A stretch of 64,000 nt of DNA from Microbacterium sp. BR1 (GTDB lineage: Bacteria; Actinomycetota; Actinomycetes; Actinomycetales; Microbacteriaceae): positions 246,891 to 310,890 of the forward strand of contig NZ_NMUN01000008.1 of the NCBI RefSeq assembly GCF_002812725.1, in the 5' to 3' direction. The position numbers were made by a program, and so were the translations under genes. Of this stretch, positions 1 through 7,961 are shown one piece after another; positions within the stretch are counted from its first letter, which is position 1, and every line of letters begins with the position of its first letter. The notes under the pieces were generated by a model. That model was not told where the DNA came from. It saw only the letters and a program-made list of their open reading frames with translations, and searched no databases.

Positions 1-76
1 GCAGCAGGAGCGGGCGCAGTTCGTCGATCTTCTCGATCAGAGCTGAGACGTTGGCGGGGAGACTGCTGGGGGACAT
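1..76 (-). CDS. Flavin-dependent acyl-CoA-dehydrogenase-fold enzyme, N-terminal fragment (paralog 1)
   Basis: Only the first 25 codons lie in the window; the rest is beyond the left edge. The reading starts at an ATG (76-74) preceded by AGAGAAG about 8 bases upstream. The N-terminus (MSPSSLPANVSALIEKI, then DELRPLL) matches the start of the paralog at 1580-2779 (ALPPDIPSLLERIAELRPLL), so it is the third member of a tandem family. Function can only be inferred from those two neighbours. Confidence 0.75.
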   Translation of the reverse strand, partial: MSPSSLPANVSALIEKIDELRPLLL

Positions 77-169
77 CGGCACCGCTTCTCTCTTGCCGGA
101 TGCCGACCGCAGCGAGCATCCGGCGCGTACGCGTGGTCATGAGCCTGAAGGGCTCACGTATCTCGGAAG

Positions 170-221
170 TGCGCAGCCCGCCTTCTCGGTTCCATGTGGC
201 GCCGGGAGGGCGGGCTGCGCA
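170..221. terminator. Stem-loop downstream of flavoenzyme paralog 2
   Basis: A perfect 12-bp inverted repeat, GCGCAGCCCGCC (171-182) and GGCGGGCTGCGC (209-220), extended by one T-A pair, separated by 26 bases. It follows the stop of the minus-strand gene ending at 231. There is no clear U-tract, so a GC-rich actinobacterial terminator is the likely reading. Confidence 0.6.
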
Positions 222-230
222 GAGCTCTTG

Positions 231-1430
231 CTAAACGAAGGGTGTGGCGGGGTTGCTGTTCTCCCCCGTGGCCAGCCATCGGCCGTAGACTTCGAGCCCG
301 GTGTCAGGGAGGGTCAGACCGTGCCTGGCCGCGATCGCCTGGTCACGCCAGAACCGCTGCAAGGAGTTGGACTCGGCGAAACCCGCCGAGCCATGCGCGG
401 TCATCAGGAGGTCGATCGCGTCCTTGACGTTCGCCACCACCTGGGCCTGTTGCCCACGCTGTCGAGCGCGTGTCGCGTAGTCCAGATATGTCCCCGCCTG
501 CGTGGCCCCGTCGATCTCCCGCGCTGCGTTGTAAGTGAACAGCTCAGCAGCTTCAAGCAACAGTGCGGCTCGCGCAAGAGCGAGCTGGAAGGGTACGGAA
601 TCCGACTGTCGCTGATAGGTAGTGTAGGCGATGCCCTTCTTGGTGGCGTCCGCTCGGACCGCGGCGAGCACGGCCTGCCCCATTCCGAGGTGTGCACCCA
701 GTAGCTGCGCCTCCAGGACGGGGACGAACGCGGCTTTGTACGGTGCTTCGCTGCTTTCGTCCACACCCGGGTAGTCGCCCTCGATCGCCGGGGTCACCCG
801 TAGCACTCGGTGCTCGGGAACGAAGACATCCTCGGCGACGAAGCTGTTGCTCGCGGTCGACTTCAAGCCAGCGACGTGCCACGTGTCCTTGTACTGCAGA
901 TCCGTGCGGGGGATGAGAACGATCGCGTTGTCCTCGAAGGCGCCGGAATCGTCGTGCAACGGCGCGCCGAGGATCGCCCACTGAGAGTGCCACGAGCCGG
1001 AGTTGTATCGCCACTCGCCGGTCACACGATATCCGCCGTCGACCTTCGTGGCGTTCGACGAAGGCGCCAGCACGATCGAGACGAGCGTATCCGGACCAGT
1101 GCTGAAGACTTCCTCCTGCGCCTGGCGCGGGAACCAGCCCACGACATACGCTCCGGAGTTCAGAAGTCCGGTGACCCATGCTGTGCCGCCGTCGGCCTGT
1201 GCGACAACGCGCGCGACGTCGATCTGTTCCCGCGTATCGGACCCGAAGCCGCCGAAGCGCTTCGGAACACCGGTGCGGAACACGCCGATCGCCGTCATCG
1301 CGTCGACCGTCTCCTGCGCCACATGCCGCTGTGCTTCACTCTCCGCCGCATGCTCGCGGATGATGGGGTGAATCTGCCGGATCTTCTCGAGCAGATCGGG
1401 GATGTCTCGAGCCACAGAAAGGTCGCTCAT
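231..1430 (-). CDS. Flavin-dependent monooxygenase/acyl-CoA-dehydrogenase-family protein (paralog 2)
   Basis: 399 aa with the acyl-CoA dehydrogenase fold in the variant used by two-component flavin monooxygenases (HsaA/HpaB-group, DszC-like): an N-terminal helical domain, a central beta domain (YNSGSWHSQWAILGA, KDTWHVAGLKSTASN) and a C-terminal Acyl-CoA_dh_2-type helical domain (LLMTAHGSAGFAESN, LQRFWRDQAIAARH). Such enzymes use reduced flavin from a separate reductase to hydroxylate a small or polycyclic substrate. The start at 1430 is chosen over an upstream in-frame GTG because AGAGGA lies 6 bases before it and both paralogs then have 399 residues. The substrate is unknown, and no reductase gene is visible in the window. 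Confidence 0.8.
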   Translation of the reverse strand: MSDLSVARDIPDLLEKIRQIHPIIREHAAESEAQRHVAQETVDAMTAIGVFRTGVPKRFGGFGSDTREQIDVARVVAQADGGTAWVTGLLNSGAYVVGWFPRQAQEEVFSTGPDTLVSIVLAPSSNATKVDGGYRVTGEWRYNSGSWHSQWAILGAPLHDDSGAFEDNAIVLIPRTDLQYKDTWHVAGLKSTASNSFVAEDVFVPEHRVLRVTPAIEGDYPGVDESSEAPYKAAFVPVLEAQLLGAHLGMGQAVLAAVRADATKKGIAYTTYQRQSDSVPFQLALARAALLLEAAELFTYNAAREIDGATQAGTYLDYATRARQRGQQAQVVANVKDAIDLLMTAHGSAGFAESNSLQRFWRDQAIAARHGLTLPDTGLEVYGRWLATGENSNPATPFV

Positions 1431-1520
1431 GTGTATTCCTCTCGGGTGCAGGCCGTCGCACGTGACCATTCACGATCGGCGGCGGGGTTGACTTCGGTGT
1501 TGAAACCCTCTCGGGTGGGT

Positions 1521-1550
1521 CCCGCCCGAGATCACGCGACCTCGGGCGGG
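1521..1550. terminator. Intrinsic-type hairpin downstream of flavoenzyme paralog 3
   Basis: Perfect 10-bp inverted repeat CCCGCCCGAG (1521-1530) and CTCGGGCGGG (1541-1550) with a 10-base loop, between the two minus-strand flavoenzyme genes. It suggests each paralog is a separate transcription unit. Confidence 0.7.
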
Positions 1551-1579
1551 CGGTGTGACAGGTGAGGTTCGGTTCCAGC

Positions 1580-2779
1580 TCAGACCAGCGGGGTGACAGA
1601 GTCGCCGTCGTCGCGGCCGAGCAGCGCCTTGCCGTACAGCTCGTATCCCAGCGCCGGCAGGACGAACGCGTGCCGCGACGCGACCGCCTGGTCACGCCAG
1701 AGCCGCTGCAGCGGGTTCACCTCTGCGAACGCTCCCGAACCGTGCGCGGTGAGGAGGATCTCGATCGCTCGCGATACGTGCTCCACGATCCAACCGACGT
1801 AGGCACGGTTACGTGCGCGCGTCAGGTAGTCGGGGTATTCGCCGAGCTCGGCGGGGACGTCGATCTCGTCCGTTGCCCGGTGCGCAAATCCCTCCGCCGC
1901 CTCCAGGAGCAAGGCTGCCTTCGCCACGTCGAGCTGAAAGGCCACCGAGTCGGTTTGGCGCTCGAAGCTCGTGTAGGCGATGCCCTTGCTGTCGGCCTTC
2001 GCAATGACGCGATCCAGCACCGCTCGGCCCAGGCCCAGCTGTGGGCCGACGAGGATGATGTTCAGCACCGGGATCCAGCCCGCGCGGTATACGCCAGGCG
2101 TGTCGTCCGTCGTGCCAGGGTACTTCCCGAGGAGGGCAGGCTCGCCAGGGAGTACTCGGTGGTCCGGGACGAAGATGTCCTTCGCGACGAGCGTGTTGCT
2201 GCCGCTGGAACGCATGCCCGCGACGTACCAGGTGTCTTTGAACTCGAGATCGGTTCGAGGAATGAGGAGCTGCGCCGTGTCGACGAACTGGCCCTTGTCA
2301 TCGACCAATTCGGCTCCGAGGATCGCCCATTGAGTGTGCCACGAGGCTGAGTTGTAGCTCCACTCTCCACTGACACGGTAACCACCGTCGACACGCGTGG
2401 TCTTTCCGTTGGTAGCCAGGACCACGGAGACCTTCGCGTTGCGGTCCTCTCCCCACACGTCTTCCTGCGCCTGACGAGGGTAGAGCGAGGTGAGCCAGTT
2501 CGCGATATTGGTGAGGGCGACTACCCATCCAGTACCGCCGTCGGCGCGGCCGACAGCCGCACCGACATCCACCTGCGCACGCGAGTTACCTTGGTATCCG
2601 CCGTACTCGGCGGGCTGCGTGACCCGGAAGGCTCCGATCGCTTCGAGTGCGTCGATCGATTCCTGGGAGACGCGGCGATCCGCCTCGCCCGCCGCTGCGT
2701 TCTTCTCCAGAAGAGGACGCAGCTCGGCGATACGCTCGAGCAGGCTGGGAATGTCGGGCGGCAATGCGCTGTCGACCAT
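1580..2779 (-). CDS. Flavin-dependent monooxygenase/acyl-CoA-dehydrogenase-family protein (paralog 3)
   Basis: 399 aa, collinear with the gene at 231-1430 over its whole length. Shared blocks include DGGTGWVVALTNIANW (DGGTAWVTGLLNSGAY in the neighbour), YNSASWHTQWAILGAEL, KDTWYVAGMRSSGSNT and the C-terminal LLTAHGSGAFAEVNPLQRLW. The start at 2779 has AAAGGAA 7 bases upstream; the in-frame ATG at 2809 has no such signal. The tandem arrangement of three related oxygenase-type genes suggests successive steps or overlapping substrates in one catabolic route, but neither sequence nor context names the substrate. Confidence 0.8.
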   Translation of the reverse strand: MVDSALPPDIPSLLERIAELRPLLEKNAAAGEADRRVSQESIDALEAIGAFRVTQPAEYGGYQGNSRAQVDVGAAVGRADGGTGWVVALTNIANWLTSLYPRQAQEDVWGEDRNAKVSVVLATNGKTTRVDGGYRVSGEWSYNSASWHTQWAILGAELVDDKGQFVDTAQLLIPRTDLEFKDTWYVAGMRSSGSNTLVAKDIFVPDHRVLPGEPALLGKYPGTTDDTPGVYRAGWIPVLNIILVGPQLGLGRAVLDRVIAKADSKGIAYTSFERQTDSVAFQLDVAKAALLLEAAEGFAHRATDEIDVPAELGEYPDYLTRARNRAYVGWIVEHVSRAIEILLTAHGSGAFAEVNPLQRLWRDQAVASRHAFVLPALGYELYGKALLGRDDGDSVTPLV

Positions 2780-3002
2780 GTGACGGTTTCCTTTCTCTGA
2801 ATTTGCCATGTTGTGGATGTCTCGCTGTTCGGATGCGACATCCGGTCGTTCAATCCTGCTGAATCACTAACGACGACTGATCGGTATGAATCGGCCCTGA
2901 ATCCACTTCATCGCATCGAGTAGCTCGACGGCCTAATGGCCTGAGTACTCGCACCACGGCGCGCTCTCCTCAGCAATGCGTGGTCACTCAGCTTCCGCCG
3001 AG
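2780..3002. other. Intergenic region before IS copy 1
   Basis: About 220 bases upstream of the flavoenzyme gene and left of the first IS256-family insertion. It presumably carries the promoter for the minus-strand gene. An imperfect inverted repeat (GATGTC...GACATC near 2816-2842) is the only structure seen. Confidence 0.4.
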
Positions 3003-3011
3003 AGGACCTCG

Positions 3012-4425
3012 GGTGGCGTCCGGCAAGGTGGTGTACGGATCGGGTGACCGTGTCGCTGCGGACGTAGCGACGGTCACCGCGTGATCCTTCGAGAGAACTC
3101 TTCACATCCATCTCGAAAGGACCCCGACGATGACCGTCTCACCCCACGATATCGACCCTGCCCGCTTCCTCGAAGACCACCTCGCGCAGGCGTCTCCCGA
3201 TCTGCTGCGGGAGATGCTCGGCACGTTCATCAACCAGCTGCTATCCGCGGACGCGGACCAGATCTGCGGCGCCGCTTACGGCACGATCAGCGACGACAGG
3301 GTGAACCGTCGCAACGGTTACCGCCACCGCGACTTCGACACCCGCGCCGGGACCATCGACGTGAAGATCCCCAAGCTCCGGCAGGGCACCTACTTCCCGG
3401 AGTGGCTGCTGGAACGCCGCCGCCGCGCGGAGGCCGCACTGACCACCGTGGTCGCGACCAGCTACCTCCTCGGCGTGTCCACCCGTCGGATGGATGACCT
3501 GGTGAAGACCCTCGGGATCACCGGGCTGTCGAAGTCGCAGGTGTCGGAGATGGCGCGCGACCTTGACGAGCAGGTGACCGCGTTCCGCACCCGGCCGTTG
3601 GACGCCGGCCCGTACTCGTTCGTCGCCGCCGACGCGCTCACCATGAAGGTCCGCGAGGGCGGCCGGGTCGTGAAGGTCGCGGTGCTGGTCGCGACCGGCG
3701 TGAACGCCGACGGCTACCGCGAGATCCTCGGTCTGCAAGTCAACTCGACCGAAGACGGCGCCGGCTGGCTGACGTTCTGGCGCGACCTCGTCGCGAGAGG
3801 CCTGACCGGCGTGAAGCTCGTCACGTCCGACGCACACGCAGGTCTGGTCGCAGCGATCGGCGCGACCGTCGGCGGGTCCTGGCAGAGGTGCAGAACCCAC
3901 TACGCGGCGAACCTGATGAGCGTGACCCCAAAGTCCTCGTGGCCATGGGTGAAGACCCTGCTGGGCACGGTTTTCGACCAGCCCGACGCGGAGTCCGTGC
4001 ACGCCCAGTTCGACCGCGTCCTGGACGCGCTCGAGCACAAGCTCCCCAGGTCGTTCGAGCACCTCGAGGCCGCACGTGAGGAGATCCTCGCGTTCACCGC
4101 GTTCCCGAAGAGCATCTGGCGGCAGATCTGGTCCAACAATCCGAACGAACGCCTCAACCGGGAGATCCGCCGCCGCACCGACGTCGTGGGCATCTTCCCG
4201 AACCGCGACGCGATCATCCGGCTCGTCGGCGCCGTCCTCGCCGAGCAACACGACGAGTGGGCCGAGCAACGCCGCTACCTCGGCCTCGACGCCCTCGCCG
4301 CCGCACGCCGCGTCGGCGAACCCACCACAGAGGAGGTGATCGAACCCGACCTTCGGGCCCTCACAGCCTGACCTCGACACGAGGGATCACACGATCACCG
4401 ATACACCACGTCCCAGGACTTGACC
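3012..4425 (+). mobile_element. IS256-family insertion sequence, copy 1 of 4
   Basis: 1,414 bp, the same as the copies at 10917, 30492 and 52467. The ends are imperfect inverted repeats, GGTGGCGTCCGGCAAGG on the left and GGTCAAGTCCTGGGACG on the complementary strand at the right, both leading into GTGGTGTA. It is flanked by a 9-bp target duplication, AGGACCTCG (3003-3011 and 4426-4434). A strong hairpin (GGTGACCG at 3043 pairing with CGGTCACC near 3071) lies in the leader before the transposase and may limit read-through expression. No gene is clearly interrupted. Confidence 0.97.
3130..4371 (+). CDS. IS256-family (Mutator-type) DDE transposase
   Basis: 413 aa transposase that cuts and rejoins the element ends. 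The DDE residues are seen in VAADALTMKVREGG (first Asp), LVTSDAHAGLVAAIG (second Asp) and NPNERLNREIRRR (Glu). The CxxH-type segment WQRCRTHYAANL, usual in this family, is present. The ATG follows GAAAGGACCCCGACG. The protein is identical in all four copies, as expected for recent transposition. Confidence 0.97.
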   Translation: MTVSPHDIDPARFLEDHLAQASPDLLREMLGTFINQLLSADADQICGAAYGTISDDRVNRRNGYRHRDFDTRAGTIDVKIPKLRQGTYFPEWLLERRRRAEAALTTVVATSYLLGVSTRRMDDLVKTLGITGLSKSQVSEMARDLDEQVTAFRTRPLDAGPYSFVAADALTMKVREGGRVVKVAVLVATGVNADGYREILGLQVNSTEDGAGWLTFWRDLVARGLTGVKLVTSDAHAGLVAAIGATVGGSWQRCRTHYAANLMSVTPKSSWPWVKTLLGTVFDQPDAESVHAQFDRVLDALEHKLPRSFEHLEAAREEILAFTAFPKSIWRQIWSNNPNERLNREIRRRTDVVGIFPNRDAIIRLVGAVLAEQHDEWAEQRRYLGLDALAAARRVGEPTTEEVIEPDLRALTA

Positions 4426-4434
4426 AGGACCTCG

Positions 4435-5129
4435 AATCACCTCGAACCATCGAGACGTCGTGTGTAGTGTATCTAAACACACAGCTTCTTCGGGACGCAA
4501 GATCTAAGCAACTCCTCGCATGACGGTCGCAGCCTTCACGGGAATCGACTCCGCCCCCAGCGCAGCTGCGCGATGCGACCTCTGCTCCGATAGATGCCGC
4601 TGTAAACGAAGTAGACGTGCACGTGTTCTCGCATCCAGAGCTGACGTCAGCGATGCCTGCTTCCGGGAGCCTCTTCGCCATGGCGAGAACTCGAGTGACG
4701 AGTTCCTTACTCGTTAACACGCTCGGCGTGTGGGCGCCCCCAACGCGGTGTAGCGCTGCCAGGACCTCTCTTCCGAGAGCCCCTCTGCCGCATGGGGTCT
4801 GGCGCGCACCGACCGTCTGGCCCGGGGCGGCGCGCCGCCAGGAGCTTCGGCTTGCGGCTGAGGAGGCCGAGCAGGCAGAACTCGCCTGTCAGGCAGCTGA
4901 AGAGCTCAAGGCTGCGCTCGCGAAGGCACGGACGACGAAGGCAGGGCTGATATTCGCTGTCGTGCTGGTCACCGCCGGGGTAGGTATCGGGATCTACTGC
5001 AGGACGGGAGGACATCGCGTCTGCTCCCGCGGCGATCGATGGAGCACACTGCGGTGACGGATGCATGCAGGATGAACGGGGCTGTGGGCGTTGGCCCGGG
5101 CAGGTTCGATGCCAGCATCAGCAGCACCA
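4435..5129. other. Region of uncertain content with a possible gene remnant
   Basis: About 700 bases between IS copy 1 and the next convincing gene. The plus strand is open from 4617 to 5057; its second half would encode a charged helical stretch (RQELRLAAEEAEQAEL, then KAALAKARTTKAG) followed by a transmembrane segment (LIFAVVLVTAGVGIGIYC). That order is typical of a small coiled-coil membrane protein, but the first half does not look like protein and no good ribosome site is seen. It may be the tail of a decayed gene. Confidence 0.3.
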
Positions 5130-5939
5130 TCAGATGTTCACCTGGGTGAACGCCGCCGGGGTCGCGACGATCACCGCTCCATCGTCGAGACGCACCGCGG
5201 GTAGCGCGATCGGGAACGACTCCACGACATCATCCACACCGTACTCGAGCCACGACGTGCAGTCTGTGTGCGGGTACCGAGATGCGGTCTGACCAGCGAC
5301 GAGCAGAAGACTGAGCGGTGGAAAGTGGCTGATCGCGGAAATGGCGGGAAGTGCGCGATCCTCCTGCGTACTGGACGGGCCACGAAGTGTAATCGATACG
5401 GCGAGACCGGCATGGCCACCGCCAACGTAGATACGCTCCGTCGCCGGGGTTACACCGACGAGGAAGCGCACGTCGTGCCGAGCAGCGAGCAATGCCCCAG
5501 TGCGAATCGTGGCTACGAGCTCAGGATGGGTCTCGACCAGCCCCTCCGCGAGGGCAGTCATCCCCGCAAGCGCAGCCCGGACAAACCGACCAGGTCGCGC
5601 TGTCGGGAAGCTGCCGGTGAGCGCGGAACGCTCGCCTCGCCTCGGCGATCTGACCAACGCACGCCCGATCTCCTTCGCCCACAGGATGTACTCGTCATCC
5701 CACGGTGATGTCGCAGAGCGGCAATCCTCACAGTGACCCCAGACGCGCATCCCGCCGTCGCGGGAACGATCCTGAACGAGCATCCAGTCCTCGGTGACTA
5801 CCGAACGGCTCATCTTTCCGACGTTGAAAGCAGCCCGAGGTGGCACATGGGTAGCCGTACGCAGCGTCACCAGCCCGCACAAACTGCAAGGACCCCAGCG
5901 CTCGTGGGTTCGAAGACTCGTGGGAGTCACGCGCGGCAT
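5130..5939 (-). CDS. Uncharacterised protein with two CxxC pairs
   Basis: 269 aa. The N-terminus carries CSLCG (around residues 18-22) and HCEDCR (around residue 70), a spacing that suggests a zinc ribbon or a degenerate HNH/treble-clef finger, with RAAFNVGKMSR and WDDEYILWAKEIGR around it. The rest is alpha/beta without a recognisable catalytic motif. The ATG at 5939 has no clear Shine-Dalgarno sequence. It lies in the defence-rich island, so an accessory role is plausible but unproven. Confidence 0.6.
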   Translation of the reverse strand: MPRVTPTSLRTHERWGPCSLCGLVTLRTATHVPPRAAFNVGKMSRSVVTEDWMLVQDRSRDGGMRVWGHCEDCRSATSPWDDEYILWAKEIGRALVRSPRRGERSALTGSFPTARPGRFVRAALAGMTALAEGLVETHPELVATIRTGALLAARHDVRFLVGVTPATERIYVGGGHAGLAVSITLRGPSSTQEDRALPAISAISHFPPLSLLLVAGQTASRYPHTDCTSWLEYGVDDVVESFPIALPAVRLDDGAVIVATPAAFTQVNI

Positions 5940-6027
5940 AGGCGCTACAACATTCGAGAACGTGTTCGTATTCCAACTCTCGCGGTGTTGGCTGCTGTGC
6001 GATGTGAAATCGACAGAGCCTTTGGTT

Positions 6028-6070
6028 GGCGGAGGAAGGTATTCAGGTGAACTGAATGTGAGACTCCGCC
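6028..6070. terminator. Nested hairpin downstream of the DUF1772 gene
   Basis: An inner ATTCAG/CTGAAT repeat (6041-6057) sits inside an outer GGCGGA/TCCGCC repeat (6028-6070), just past the end of the minus-strand gene at 6100. A transcription terminator is the simplest reading. Confidence 0.45.
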
Positions 6071-6099
6071 CGGCTGCCCTGGCCCGCTCGAGGGGCGGT

Positions 6100-6558
6100 T
6101 CAGCCGAGCGCGGCGGCGACCAGGAACAGCGCGAACGCGAGGATCGCCGCGCCCGCTCGGAACGTGTCGATTCGCTCCCAGCGCGCTACCACGTCCCGCC
6201 AGTCCGCTGGCGGGCTCTCGGCCGACCAGGTGTCGTTGACCTTGATGTTGATCGGCACGGTGCCGAGAAATGATAGGAGCAGGAACGCAGCAAGAGTGGC
6301 CACGCCGGCGCACCGGAATGCGAAGCCCGCACCGCTACCCGTGAACATGAGCACGGCCACTCCGGCCAGCACCGCCGGGACCATCAGCGCTGGCACGATG
6401 ATCATGAGACGACGGACCAGTGACATGCGCGCATCAATGTGCGCGCGGTCCTCCAGTCGGCGCAGAGCCGGCTGGACGCCCCAGCGTACCGCGAACTCTT
6501 CACCGGCGAGCAGCCCGACGAGGAACAGCCCGACGAGTTCGAGCACGGAGATAGTCAT
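6100..6558 (-). CDS. DUF1772 (anthrone oxygenase-like) membrane protein
   Basis: 152 aa with four predicted transmembrane segments (residues about 3-20, 50-70, 80-98 and 132-151). The family signature lies between segments 3 and 4: GTVPINIKVNDTW followed by DWRDVVARWERIDTFR. Some family members are anthrone-oxidising or uncharacterised integral membrane enzymes; the function here is unknown. No Shine-Dalgarno sequence precedes the ATG. Instead TACGAT (6566-6571) ends 7 bases upstream, which predicts a leaderless mRNA. Confidence 0.8.
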   Translation of the reverse strand: MTISVLELVGLFLVGLLAGEEFAVRWGVQPALRRLEDRAHIDARMSLVRRLMIIVPALMVPAVLAGVAVLMFTGSGAGFAFRCAGVATLAAFLLLSFLGTVPINIKVNDTWSAESPPADWRDVVARWERIDTFRAGAAILAFALFLVAAALG

Positions 6559-6565
6559 GGGGGAA

Positions 6566-6571
6566 ATCGTA
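6566..6571 (-). promoter_or_regulatory. Minus-10 element of a leaderless promoter
   Basis: TACGAT on the minus strand, 7 bases from the ATG of the DUF1772 gene, in the position expected when transcription begins at the start codon. Confidence 0.55.
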
Positions 6572-6777
6572 GGACCGTGGCCGCGAGTTACGATGCTCAG
6601 GCCGAACGCCTGGGCTCAGCGCCGCGTCAGGCTGACGAAGCCGCACCGACGGTGGCACGAGCGTGGGCGAGCAACTCATGAGACTGCGACTCATCACGAC
6701 GACCGCTACCCGCATGTCGACCTCTGGATGGAAGATTGGGCGGAGGGTAGGTATTCGGAGCGGCTGAATGCCCGGGC

Positions 6778-7701
6778 TCAGCGCGGACGGACGGCCGTTG
6801 CTGCTGTGGCGGAGGTAAGTCGTGGTCCGGGGGCCGCTCCCCGCTTTCCGGGGACTGCGGCGGTGAGGAAGCCTTCTCGGCGGGCGGTTGCGATCCAGTC
6901 GCGGACGGTCGGCTCGGGCCGGTTGAATCGCTGAGAGAGTCGCTTGAGGAGGCCGACGCCGGCGGGGGCTTCTTCGAGGTAGGCGTGCGCGACGGCTGCG
7001 AGGGTTTCGTCCGGGAGGGGGGGTCGTCCTCGCTTGGTCCGGTTCGCGGCGAGGACGGCTGACTCGAGGGCGTTCGTCTCAGCGTGGGTGAGCTCGTCGG
7101 GGCCGCGATCCCGACCCATGAGGACCTGGATGCCGTCGGTGCGCCACTCTTCCTGCGCCAGCGACTGCTGAGACATCGCGATGATCCGCCCGATCGGGAT
7201 GCGACGGAGCACGTCGCTGGTGATGAGTTGCTCCGGCTCGGGTGAATCGTCCTCGTCCGTTTCACCGACGTCGGCCGAGTCGTCGGGGTCCACGAACGTG
7301 CTCCATCCGTCGAAGTAGCCCCAGCTGCTGCGGAACAGCTCGAGTTCCGTGACCTCCAGTCCGCGGCCGCGGTTGATCAAGATGCCATAGACGGTAACCG
7401 GCAGATCCTTGCTGTTGTAGACGAAGTCGGCGACGTAGCCTTTGCCGCGGGGGCGTTCCTTGATGTAGGTCTCCAGCCGCTCGGTCTGCCAGGTGGTCTC
7501 GTCCTCGGGGTCGAGGTCGTCGCGCTTCTCCCAGCCGGGGTCGAACACGGCGCCCTTGTAGAGGTCGATCAGCTGGCGCATCCGGCTGCGCTCGTAAGAC
7601 AGGTCGCGGACCTCGAAGTGGTCGGAGCGGAGCCGCCGTTCGCCTTCGGGGGCGTCGGGGTTCTCGAAGTCGTCGGGGCCGAACTCGGGTTTCGGTGTCA
7701 T
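6778..7701 (-). CDS. Protein with C-terminal helix-turn-helix, possible self-regulated regulator
   Basis: 307 aa from the ATG at 7701. The first two thirds are acidic and of unknown fold (DLSYERSRMRQLIDLYKG, VYGILINRGRGLEVTEL). The C-terminus has a helix-turn-helix of the kind seen in MarR-like and transposon-borne proteins (HAYLEEAPAGVGLLKRLSQR, then RPEPTVRDWIATARREGFL). It is preceded by a TATTGT -10 element and a perfect 12-bp palindrome, which would suit autoregulation. An alternative GTG start three codons upstream is possible. Confidence 0.65.
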   Translation of the reverse strand: MTPKPEFGPDDFENPDAPEGERRLRSDHFEVRDLSYERSRMRQLIDLYKGAVFDPGWEKRDDLDPEDETTWQTERLETYIKERPRGKGYVADFVYNSKDLPVTVYGILINRGRGLEVTELELFRSSWGYFDGWSTFVDPDDSADVGETDEDDSPEPEQLITSDVLRRIPIGRIIAMSQQSLAQEEWRTDGIQVLMGRDRGPDELTHAETNALESAVLAANRTKRGRPPLPDETLAAVAHAYLEEAPAGVGLLKRLSQRFNRPEPTVRDWIATARREGFLTAAVPGKRGAAPGPRLTSATAATAVRPR

Positions 7702-7708
7702 GCCCACC

Positions 7709-7734
7709 ACAATATTGCGACCTGTTCGCGAACA
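7709..7734 (-). promoter_or_regulatory. Leaderless promoter with palindromic operator candidate
   Basis: TATTGT (7709-7714) ends 7 bases before the ATG of the helix-turn-helix gene. Just upstream, TGTTCGCGAACA (7723-7734) is a perfect 12-bp palindrome in the spacer/-35 region, where a bound dimer would block RNA polymerase. Confidence 0.6.
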
Positions 7735-7745
7735 TGATGGAAAAA

Positions 7746-7779
7746 CCTGCCGAGTTGCGCCGCGACGATACTCGGCAGG
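7746..7779 (-). terminator. Intrinsic terminator insulating the helix-turn-helix gene
   Basis: Perfect 10-bp stem CCTGCCGAGT/ACTCGGCAGG with a 14-base loop, followed on the minus strand by TTTTT. It would stop minus-strand transcripts before they reach the promoter at 7709-7734. Confidence 0.7.
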
Positions 7780-7961
7780 CGGTCAGCGTTAGGCGATTTG
7801 GGCGGAACAGTCGCGGGCGGACCGCGCGGCCCAGATGGCAGCCGCTCGAGGCGTGCCGATGAGCTCAGCGAGGACTGGCGCGGGGATCTCGCGGGCGACC
7901 TTCGAGGAAATTGTGAAGGAAGGACGCAAGTTCGGAGTGTTTTCTCACAATCGCGAGTCAG

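Noticed and set aside
51..704. Long plus-strand open frame over the flavoenzyme gene
   Set aside because: It lies antisense to a gene with clear protein-family blocks and has no ribosome site.
3241..4380. 379-aa open frame antisense to the IS256 transposase (and in the other three copies)
   Set aside because: It is the mirror of the high-GC transposase gene, with no motif or start signal of its own.
7723..7734. LexA/SOS box
   Set aside because: TGTTCGCGAACA resembles part of an actinobacterial SOS box but lacks its CGAAC-N4-GTTCG spacing. An autoregulatory operator is more likely.
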